64,000 nt of DNA from Adiantum capillus-veneris (taxonomy: Eukaryota; Streptophyta; Polypodiopsida; Polypodiales; Pteridaceae): NCBI GenBank assembly GCA_014529385.2, contig CM043969.1, positions 11,199,001-11,263,000 of the forward strand. The letters run 5' to 3'. How positions within the stretch are numbered: position 1 is the first letter of the stretch; every line of letters begins with the position of its first letter. The position numbers and the translations under genes are program-made. Below are positions 13,401 to 24,700 of this stretch, piece after piece. The notes under the pieces are model-generated. The model did not search any database. It saw only the letters and a program-made list of their open reading frames with translations, and was not told where the DNA came from.

Positions 13401-16400
13401 CGTAAAGATGTTGTCAAGGATACTACGCTCCTTGACAAAACCTGTCTGAGTCCCATGTATAAGGCTCTCTAGAAGTGGTTGAATCTTCAAACTCAGAGCC
13501 TTGGCAAGAATTTTGTAGGCTGAGTTGAGGATGGTGATGGGGCGCCACTGTCGAATCTCATCCAAGGAGCCACCCTCCTTGGGAATGAGGTAGATGAGAC
13601 CCTCACTCATGCTGTCACGCATCACGCCTGTGTGCAGGATGTACTGAAAAGCACTACAAAGATCTGGGCCAAGCAAGTTCCAATACTCCAAGAAAAAACT
13701 GGGAGTCAAGCCATCCTCACCTGGACTGCTACCACGGGGGAGGGCACTAAGAGCCGTTTGCAACTCCTCAAGCTGAAGTGGCAGCTCAAGCCTCTAACAC
13801 ATCTCCTCAGCCACAAGACAAGGCATCTGTGTACACACCTGCTCTCTGCATGCATCCTGACAGTAACTCACGGTAAAAGTCAGTAGCAACTGCACGCATG
13901 TCCTCTAGCTCAGAAGCAACTGACCCGTCGGGCCTCCTCAACCGACTTGGCACGCGAATGTCGAGGTCCCATTGCCTCAAAGAAAGCACCAGTCACTCTG
14001 TCACCCACATGTGTTACTGAGATGCCTGTCGATGGAAAGCAAACTCATGGCGCCGCTCCTCCGTGCTAACAAGCTCCTGGTGAGCCTGATGTAACTGCTC
14101 CTCCGGCCAAGGACTATCTGGATGCTGCTCCTGCATCCTCTGCAGGGAAGCAACGCCCCGTCGGAGATGCTGCTCCCCCTCTCTCGCTGCAGCCAGGCGA
14201 GCCAAAAACTCCTGAAGAAATAATCAACTAAGCTGAGCTAGTCCTTAGGCTGCTCTGTCAGCAAGAGAATCCTGCATGTCTAAGCTCTCTGTCCAAAGAG
14301 CCTCCACTCGCTCTCTGAGTGTAGAGTCTAACGAGACCCTCTCAACGACGCGAAGCATCGTGCTCCCCTTCTCTGCCTATCTCTCATTGTGAGGATCACT
14401 GGTGCATGGTCCGAGAAGGCAGTCCCTACCAGAATGCCAATTGTCCCACCCAAGTCATAGAAGTGGTCACTAGTGTAGAAGCGATCTATCTGCGATAGAT
14501 TCACTCCTCCCACTCTGCAATCCGAACGAGAGAAGGCCAGGCTATCTGGGGACCTCACAAAGCTAGAATGTTGCCACACATCCAAAACCCTCAGAGTCAT
14601 ACAAAACCTCTCCCAAGCTACCAGCTCAGCTCCATGCATAATAGCATGGCTACCACCAATCCTATAAGAGGGGTCCTCCAACATGTTGAAGTCACCCCTA
14701 TGCACCACTGCTCTGCCTGCGGTAGAGACTTAACAATCTGTGACCAAAACTCTGCTCGTACACTCGCTACATTGGACGCATAGATGTTCAAGAAGCCCAC
14801 AAGACAACCCTGAACTTGCATAGTGATCCACTGAGCCCGGCCTTGCACAATAATCCCTCTGTCCACAATGGCTTGCTGCAAAGAATCCGCAATAGTCATA
14901 CATACCCCACCCTGGATGCCTCCAGGTCCAAAAGCAGCTAACCAAAAAGTATCATATCGTCCACGCAAAAGCTGACCACAACGTCTAATGCGGCTCTCAC
15001 ACAGATGATGCTCCTGTAGCATAAGAAGGTCAATCTCTCCTCCCATAAGGCATCGATGCAGCTCCTGACGCAGTCAACCCCTCTGACGCTGAAACTGGGG
15101 CCCACCTAATCCCTGTACGTTCCATGAGACGATCCTCATGGGGAGCGAGAGAGAATAGATGCTACTGCAGCAGCTAAACGTGCTATCTTCGAGGCTGGCT
15201 TGGATGGGGAGCAATCTGCATCCGAGCGTCCTCTAGATAAGCGTGACTGCAAAGAGTGCCTGGCCCAAGCCCAAGTAGACCGAGCTGTGCGTAAAGCAAC
15301 CTCCTCTGTCCAAGAGTCCTCATGAATGTGTACATAGCACGGCGGGCACTACGTATCAGCAAATAATTGGACCACAATGTGTCTACATCCTGCTACATTT
15401 GGAGGTGTCACACCAAACTTAGCCAATGGCCAAAGAGTCTGAAGCATGTTTGTAACTCCTAGGTCTCCCATGTGATGAGAGAACTGTAGGGCCTGTGTCT
15501 GTAGCCACTCCAACACTGAGTCGAAAGTCCACTCAGTCTGGTCCCTGCCGCAAAGGGGAAAAGAGAAGCCAACCGCTAAGTCCAAGGCCTCTATCCCCCT
15601 AGCTGCCAGGAACAGAACATGAACCCTGAAGCAGGCTGCCTCAAGGTCTGGTGAGGAGTCGCCGAGAAAGCGTGTGAAGTCGTAGGCAAAGAAGTCCCAT
15701 CGACGCCGAATATCGAAGCACGTCAGACCACGAGGGACTACTGCAAAGGGAGACGTCTGTACCAGAAGAGGGGGTCGCAAGAAAGGATGTCCCTCTCGCC
15801 AAGCGACTTGTGGCAAAGGCGCTGCCAAGAGATCTCCTGGCAGCCGAGGATGGCCCTGCCCCCTGGGTCGAATTGTGGGACTGGAGCGGGAGGGGGGGGT
15901 GTAGGAGCAAGGGGAGGGGGGGAGAAGAGGGGCAAGGGGGATCGGCAAAGGTAGGGGGCAAGGAGGAGAGGCGGAGGGAGCAGGAGGCAAAGGGGGGGGG
16001 GGGGGGGGGGGGGGGCTGAAGAGGAGGGGGGAACTCGGGGGAGAGGGGAGGCTGTCGAGGGTGAAGTTGAGGTGGAGGCTGGAGCAGGGACCTCTTCCTG
16101 CTGAAGAGGACCGAATCGGTTCCCCGTGGGAACCCACTATTGTTGGGCACGCGCCTATGGACCACTCCGAGTGCCAAGCTGTCGTTGTGGCCCCTGCCGT
16201 TGTCGACCACGAACCTACTGCCATCCCTCCTCCGCTTGAGCCCCAGGCTCGGAGGGTGGCTCTGCCTATGTGCTCTATCTCTGCGTGCTGCTGCTGGCCA
16301 GCCCTTGAAGGCAAGGGCTAAGCCTGTGGTGTAGGTCGGGGCCTCCTCCGTGGACAGGCCTTCGCAAGATGGCTATCTGTCGGCAAATTGAAGCACTGAT

Positions 16401-19400
16401 TCAGGAGGCCCGAATACTACACGCTCTGTCTAAACCAACCCCCACTCACCCAAGGAAGTAGGATGACCTTCGGGAGAGTGTGGGTGTCTCTAACTAGAAC
16501 GCGAACTGAGGGAATGCCGGCCGCCTTGGCAGCTGCGGATGTTGACGTGCGAGGTGTCTCCAGGATAGTCCCAATCGTTGAGCCTATCCTGGACAGAAGT
16601 AATAGGTACTCCCTCCTCAAACCACGAAAGCAGACGGAGATAGGAAGGTCTTCCTCCTGTACCAAAACATCTGAAGCTGGGTCAAAACCATGTCTCCACT
16701 GTCGAAAGTGGGCTCTAACTACTCGGATGGTCAAGAGACTCATCGCAATGACCTTGGACGCCATCTCGAAGGTCTCAAACTCTACCTGATAGTAATCGCG
16801 TCCGAGGAACTGAACGTCCAAGATCTTGCCCACCTCTACGAGAAGGCGGGCCTAGAGAAGGTCACGCAACTCTCCTCTGGTAGGTTTGGTGCCGAGAATC
16901 TTGCAGATGACGGAGGTCGCCTGGAGGCGCTCCACCTCTACGACGAGCCTCGCTTGCTCTGTCAGTGAAAGAGCAAGTCGAATGGTGGGCTCAGCGGGAT
17001 CGGGCGAGGGGACTTCATTGGAGTACCTCTGTGGCGGAGATTGAGCCTCCATCCGTGTCTATTGCTGCAGAGAAAGTCGACGGGGGAAGCTCCCGCTGGA
17101 CCAAGCACGCCAAGAAAGCTGGCGAAGCCTAACAAGCAAGAAAGGCTAAAAAGAAAATGTAGGCGGGCGGGGCAAATAACCAGGCGAAGGGATTGGGCGG
17201 CGGTGGGGGAGGCTGGGCAGACAGCGGAGCTGGGCAGGTAGCTGGAGGGGCAGGCGACAGCAGCGGGCTGGGCAGCACGCTCCGGGGCAGCCAGGCAGGC
17301 TGCACGCAGGAGGTAGAGCAGGGGGTACGCGCGGAGTGGGAGGGAGGAAAGCGATGGCACGAGGGGTGAAGGGGGGGGGGGGGGGATCTGCGATGGCGAG
17401 GGGGGCGGGGTGCGGGCAGCAGCAGCGAGTTCAGAAAAGCAACAACTTTGATGTTCTTTTGGGAAGAGGAATTGATATACTATTATTTCTACTATGTGGT
17501 CAACATAATCAAACCTTGATAACATTCAGCAACAAATTAAGAGGCATTTCAACATGCTTTCAAGGCCACAAACATTTGAATTGGCAAAAAAGAATCAAGA
17601 AAAGGAGAAGTCTATCGTAACAAAAACGTATAACATTGCAGCGGATATATTGTATGTGAAATCAGTATTGTGGGTTGCCTCTATGCAATAGGTAAGAAGC
17701 CTCACTCAATAGAACAAGAGCACAGAAACATCAATAGACAAGAGACAATGCCAACAATGAGCAAAAAGAATGTCTACATACAATTGAAAATGAACAGCAA
17801 ACTTTGATTCTGGTTTTGATTTGTGACCCCCATGCCCTCGCGAAAGTGATTCTTCTTCTGAAGGTGGGTATTGGTTGGATCAAACAGCCGTGCCCACTCT
17901 GTGTTCTAGGTAATCCAATTACAAAGTTGTAGCGGATTGTGTCGTGCTCTCTACAATGGGTGCTCCTCAATGCAATGTGCGTGACATCTCACTCATAACA
18001 GAATGAAAAAAAAGGAAACAATAGATAACAGCTGATCAACACAAAGAAACAGCAGCAAACCAGAACATATGGACTCGACTATCTCAAAGATCCGATACAG
18101 ACTCTGGCGTGGCAGCACACTCAGCTCCAGCCCAGGACTCACGGGTACAATGGGGGTGTCGAGGCTCAGATGTGCAGGGATGGTGCAGACGTGCTGTGTA
18201 TAGACTCGCCACTCTAGACGACGACGCTGGAACCATATATGAAGAAGATGATAATCATGACCCAACAACTACTACTCATATGTACAACCATAAAGAGCCA
18301 CCAACAGCTCATAAATGTCAGCCATCTAAGTCTATCTCCAAACTGAGTGGTGATGGTGACCTGGCCACGATGTCCACTAGACCACCATCCGTATCCTTGC
18401 CACGTGTCACTATCCAGCCGAGAGCGTCCGTCCACTGTGAACCAAACCAGACCAACTGTACTAACTGTGTATCCTGTGAAAGTGACACTATAGCCTGCTA
18501 CAAGTTGCCCGCCACAAGCCCACTCACCCTCTCGGTGAGAGGAATACTGAAAAACTATTAAAGAAAACCACTAGGTACTGCATATGTACAATGCTGAACT
18601 CCTGAATTGTCATCCAAGAGATAGAGTTGTGGCCACTGCTGCACCCGAAGTATCAGACTTTGGAGGTGGAGCCATCAGATTGATGGGTAAACTCTGGACT
18701 GTATGAGTGCTCTCCACAAACCGACTCTCAGTGAAAGGAGCAACCACCTGCTCCTCGGCGGATGGAAGTACCTGGCCTGAGGTGTACTGAGGCCGCCGAC
18801 TCCCACACCCATGTCGATGTGCGCCTGCAAAGCCGTCACAAGGAGCCGTCTGTGAGGATGACATGTGTGGTAAGGAGCCAAAGGTGCCAGGCTGCTGAAA
18901 TCCCTGAGAGTAGTAGTCAAACTGCTGTTGTGATGGAGAACCTCCCCCAAACTGTCAATGACTAAACTCTCCATATCCCATGGGCGTTTGTACTGATCTA
19001 GCGGGATGAACCCACCCATATCCCATGGTAGCCTAAGGCTGCTGCTGAAACCCCATGTCCCCTTGGACTAGCATGTCCCGAAATCCTTGCATTTGAGCTT
19101 TGAGGTCATCAATTATCTGGGAGTTTACATGCAAAGCCTAACGCAAGCCAAAAATGGTAGCATCTCTATCAGCAATGGCACTCTCTGCAACTCGCAAGCA
19201 GCCTTCCATGGCTGCATACGTGGCCGAGTGGTTCTGGTGGGTAACTGCTAATTTCTCGGCACCAAGTTCAATCATTGCAATAGCATTTCTTGACTCCTGC
19301 AGGTTCTCTTCAGAGATTTTGAACAACGAGGTAGAGTCACTTCCACTAGAAGAAGCAGTAGTAGCACCTGGAGGTGTAGAGTGCCCAAGAGGCACTGTAG

Positions 19401-21570
19401 TCGATGTCGGGGTGACAGTAGGGGTAGGGTGCCCAAGAGGCATTGCAGTGGTTGTCGGGGTGACAGTGGTAGCAGGTTCAGTTGGTGAGCTGGAGATGGG
19501 AGAGAATGACGAGGGTACCATAGGTGCTGAGAATGGTGTGGTAACAGTGGCAGTAGTATAGATGGGAGCAATAGGGAGAGATACCTGGGAGAGAGACACC
19601 GCCTCAGTAACAGGAGTGGGCAAACCAAGAACAGCGGAGCTCCCGACGGCCTTCGGCATTGTAGAGACGGGAACAGAGATAGAAGAAGGACGTCGTGGAG
19701 GATGCGTCACCCGAGTCAGACTCTCTGAAAATGGAAGAGGTCGTAGTGTCTCTACCGTATCTTTGACTATTTTCTTTTGTTTCTTCTTCTGATAATTTGT
19801 GGTGCCAAGAGACTTTCTTTTTGCTCGCGGTGGCAATGCTGCATCCTCATCCATTTCAAGAGGGTTGATGCGGATATTTATCACCCAAGCCAATAGTGGC
19901 ACGGCAAAACATTGGAAGCTAGATTGAGGTGACTGCACTTGTGCTCTAAACCTTTTCGCGTTGGTGAAACCCACAAGGTATGTTCTTGATTAAACAGTAA
20001 AGACCATCACATTGTGGGAATGTGGTAGGTACTTCGCATTTCCCCTTTGGTCCTTGAGCATCTCTCACTAAAAAATAATATTTGAATATTGTTAAGAGAG
20101 CTTTGTGATGCTGCGGATTCGGATGATCGGTTTCGAACAATGCCTTGCATGCCTGTATTATATCAGCTTTGGAGAGCTTTGAATAAGACCTAGTACTCGG
20201 CTGCAAGGAGGGAAAGTTGGTCATCCCCATTGCATGTCCTAGACGCGCCGCTATCAAAGTGTGTCCTTTGACTTTGGGAAAAATTTCAGCATTTCATGAA
20301 TCATGCCGACCGACAAGTATGTCGTTAGGAAGGACAGCTTCAACTAGCGATTTGACACCCAAGTTGTCCAATTAGTCTTGTGAGAGAACATCTATAAGAG
20401 ATAGCTTGGGCTACTGCATGTGAAAATTGAGTGAAAACTTTGTCTTGTGTTTTGTTTTTTCAAGCCTTGCAACTTCATGAATGATCATGTGACTCATGAC
20501 TTTCTTTTTCTCTTTTGGATCCTTCTCTTCTGCAGTTGAGCTACCACTATCTAAGCCGCTACCATTGTCTCAGCCGGAGCTGGAATCTGCATCTGATGCC
20601 AATGCCTTGTAACTTTCGTCAGATGGAGCACTGGATGTCATATTCGTGACCCCATGGCTACTAGGTTCTGATTCTGCTTCAGTTTCATAATTAGCCTGCT
20701 TGTGTGGTTGAGGTCTTTTCCTCAGCAACAGTTTTTTGCCTCCTGCGATAGCCACTGATTGACGACTATCTGTAAACACTGTAGTAGTATTTTTCAAAAA
20801 ACCCAAAAGCTTATAGCAGTGAGCTCACTGCAGAGTAGATTCTGTTAGGCCCACAAGAGCATACATAGAAAACATCCCCAGGATCATACATCCATCAGCA
20901 CACCATCGTGTGCCTCATACACAATCGCAATTTTGTAAACAGCATAATCCCGATCGGTGCTCCTGAAAGGTGGTAGCTTGAAAATCTAAGAGCAGGCCGA
21001 GGATGTGGTCTCGAGGAAGTCAGATGACAGTGCACACAAGCCTACAGTGACAAGACGGCAAAAACACCATCATCGCGTCGTGCTTGGATAGTGCGAGAGG
21101 GGAGAGATGAAGGTGGTTAGGGACCGAGGGAGGGGCGTTGAGTAGAGAGGCAATATCTGGGTATAGGGAACGAGGGCGAGAGGTTAGATAGGGGCGGGCA
21201 GGGTCGAGGGTTGGGCAGGGGGGCGATGGGTAGATAGGGCTGGATAGGGGAGGGGGACGGGTAGATAGTAGGGCCAGAGGTAGATAGGGGGGGGCGAGGG
21301 CTAGATAGGGGGGCGAGGGAGTACTCGCGAGGGGTGGGTAGGGACGAGGGGTAGATTGGGGAGGGGGGAGAGAGGGGGGGCGGGGGGGGGGGGGGTGTAG
21401 ATGGGCTAGATAGGTAGGTAGGGACGAGGGGTAGATTGGGAGGGGGGGGGTGGGGGGGGTGTAGATGGGCTAGATAGGGAGGGTGAGGGTTGGCGAGGGT
21501 GAGCAGGGGGACAGGGGAAAGGGAGTTTTCAAAAAAAAATGGACAGGTACAGGCAAAGGGGCCACACTGC

Positions 21571-21632
<62 letters not shown>

Positions 21633-21719
21633 AGTTTTATTGTGCTGGCAGAATAGGAAAATTGTACCTGCTTCTCCTTTCAACTAGGATGTGGGCGATC
21701 AGAATAGTTAGAGCAAACT

Positions 21720-21757
<38 letters not shown>

Positions 21758-24700
21758 GAGAGAGTCAGAAGTGGAATCAATGAAAGGAGGAGGGCATCAG
21801 GAGGGAAGCATACTGAAAGAGCGTTACAAATAGATCGCACAAGAAAGGCAAAGAAATAGATGTGTGTGTTGTGAGAGAGCGCACCATAAGACAGAGAGGG
21901 GGAGGGAGATGCAGCAGAGTAGGTTTTAACGTCTTAAGAACAATAGCATAAAATCAAAGATCTATCCGACGAGAGTTGAACCTCGGACATTGAAGAAATC
22001 CACAAGGATAGAGAGGCAGTAGAGACAGAGCAGTAAGGACATAGAGATAGAGATACATAGGAATACATATAGACAGAAACAAGAGGATGACAATCCAATC
22101 TATGAGTGAATCAGATAATTAAAAAGAACAAGCTGGTGGATCATAACAGGACTCCAAAAACCAAATTATATCAATGAGAAGAGAGGGAAATGGATGCACG
22201 CAGTAAAACAAGGAGAAGTTTAAAGATAACACCGATTACAACTGAGATGAGATCCGACATGAGGAAGACTTGAGAAGAAGAAAAAACATGAAAAGCCAGA
22301 GGGAGCTGAGGACGGAACAGTCATACGGTTGCTTGTGGAAGGGATAGCATGACGAGATTTCTAAAGAGTCAAGGCGAGTGATAGCACTTGATTCTGGATC
22401 CATTTACCAGTGACAAGCGAAAACCTTCCAGAGTGACTATCTCGACAGCCCCCTGTGGCAAAATCTCTTGTACCATGAATGGCCCTTGCAAGCTGGGACC
22501 AGCTTCTTAGCTTTTTTCAGATATTTAGCTTGATAGAGTAGCACCAGTGTTCCTTGCGTTATTTTCTGCTTTCTGAGATGGCAATCATGCCACGCTTTGC
22601 GACGAAGTTGCTCAGCTTGCAGAGCATGTGAAGCTAGCATCCTGCTTTCTTCTAACTTTGAGAGACGAGAGAGGTTTGCGGAAGCAATCCCCGCTGTGAT
22701 GCAAACGCTTCCCACTCTTGTTGAGCCTGAGTTGAACTCATATGGTGTGAGTGCTTCTAGACCGAAAGCTAGCTGGAATGGGGTATGGTTAGTGGTTGCT
22801 TTGAAAGAGTGCGATAAGCCCAGAGTGTGCCAAGGGTAGCTTGAGCCCAAGAAGTTGGATGTAGGTGACAAGCTTTCTTGAGAAGCGCGATTAGCACTTG
22901 CTCTGGGATAGTAAGAGCAAGATTTGCGATGAAAAATCTTGTAGTTCATGAGGAGTGTGGAGATCATATCGTTGACAAAATGACTACCTCGATCACTTGT
23001 GATTTCCAGAGGATACCCAAACCTGCAAAAAATATTTTCATACAAAAATTTTGTGACAGTGGCGGCTGTACAGTCGATGGTAGCCACCACCTCGGCCCAC
23101 TTTGTTGCATAATCCGTCGCTACCCAACGATACTTACGATTGCCGGGTTGAGCAGGTGGAGCAATTGGACCAACAAAGTCCAAGCTCCATCGCTCAAAAG
23201 GCAACCACGCCATAGATACCTGCAGAGGGCGATTGGATTGCTTGCTAGGCTTGGGCGCACATCTTTGACAGACATCACAAATCTTGACATGAGCAATAGC
23301 ATCTCTCAATAGATAGGGCACCATAAGCCTGTCTGTAAGATTTTTTGTACCGTGATGTGACCAAGGTAATGGCCACCTGTAGGACCGCTGTGTGCATCTT
23401 CGAGAAGGTGGTCTACTTCATGAGGAGAGACGCACCTGCACAGCACACCATCTAGCCCAAATTTGTAGAGTTATCCGCCAATCAAAGAGAAAGGTCTAGA
23501 CTTCAGCAAGAGTCTTCTTTTTTGCAAGGGAGAAGCATTTTCAGGATATAGGCTAGTAGAGAACAGATGTAACACATCTCCATACCATTCTGGGGTCGTG
23601 TCGACCTTAAAGAGATGACTATCCGAAAAGTCATCATCAACCCCAATATCTGGCTCACCTGTGTGTATGCGAGAGAGGTGGTCAGCCATGATATGCCTCT
23701 TGCCTGGACGAAGAACTACATCGAAATCAAATTCCTGGAATATCAGTAGCCACCTCCAGACTCTTCCTGCAACTTGGGGTTTATTCAAAAGATAGCGCAG
23801 CGCAGGATGATCCGTGATGATAGTGAAGTGAACCCCTAACAAGTAATGACGAAATTTTTGTAAAGAATACACCATAGCCAAAAATTCCCTTTCTATGGTG
23901 TTGTAGTTGCACTCAGCCTTTGTGAGCAGGCGATTGGCATAGTGTTTACCTTCGCCAAAACACTGGTCAACGCCTCCATGGCCTCTTGCTCAGGAGCCCG
24001 TTGCTCAATAGCTTGCTGTAACAAAATGGGAGAGAGCTTTATTGGGGAAGGTGACCTGGAAGATGTAGAACCGGATGGAGAAATGGATGATGCCGTATGT
24101 GGAGGTATAGGTGATGAGGTTGGTGGATTTCTACTAGGTACCAACGGTTGACATCTTCTGTTGTAGTACTTCAGAGGACTCAGTAGTGCGCTTTGACGCT
24201 CTAATGACCGCCTTGTATGTGTCATGCAGTGACCACCAACTCAGCCAAGCTTTGGGCAAGAAGACCTTTAACTGGCTGAAACAGGCCTAGACTCTTAGAC
24301 CAAGGCAAGTGACTAGACCACCTTGCTGGAACAGGGACGAGGAAGGACTAGACCAGGGACGACGAAGGACTAGACCAGGACGAGAGCTTGGTTGGACCAA
24401 GGCGAGGCGAAGTAGGCGAGGCTAGGTAAAACCCAGCTAGCTCCTCGATTTGTACCTCAACAGAGAGTGACACTTCAGTTGAGGTCCCACCGGGCGTGCC
24501 AAAATGAGAGCACATGTAGCGCGGATAGTGTGTCGTGCTCTCTACAGTGGGTGCTCCTCAGTGCAATGTGCGTGACATCTCACTCATAATAGAATGAAAA
24601 CAAAGGAAACAATAGATAACAGCTAATCAACACATAGACACAGCAGCAGACCAGAACATATGGACTCGACTATCTCAAAGATCCGATACAGACTCTGGCG

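Larger units (their letters stand above)
10670..17429 (-). mobile_element. L-a LINE copy 2, full length but defective
   Basis: The 3' end is the T run at about 10678-10686 followed by CCCGAGAAAGAGATCC, the reverse of the copy 1 tail. The 5' end is CTCGCTGCTGCTG (minus sense) at 17417-17429, the same first bases seen in copies 3 and 4. Between them lie a C-rich 5' UTR, ORF1 and ORF2, so this copy of about 6.8 kb defines the length of the family. It lies in intron 6 in the same orientation as the host gene. I could not find a convincing target-site duplication. Confidence 0.88.

Noticed and set aside
15349..16314. 321-codon Pro/Ser-rich open frame on the minus strand as a host gene
   Set aside because: It aligns in position and sequence with the middle and C-terminal part of L-a ORF1 (compare 1088-1850), so it is a LINE pseudogene.
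10660..17460. Target-site duplication of L-a copy 2
   Set aside because: I compared the flanks beyond the T run and beyond the CTCGCTGCTGCTG end and found no convincing match.
21117..21683. 188-codon Pro/Leu/Ser-rich frame
   Set aside because: It translates the G-rich minisatellite and GA run; no domain is visible.
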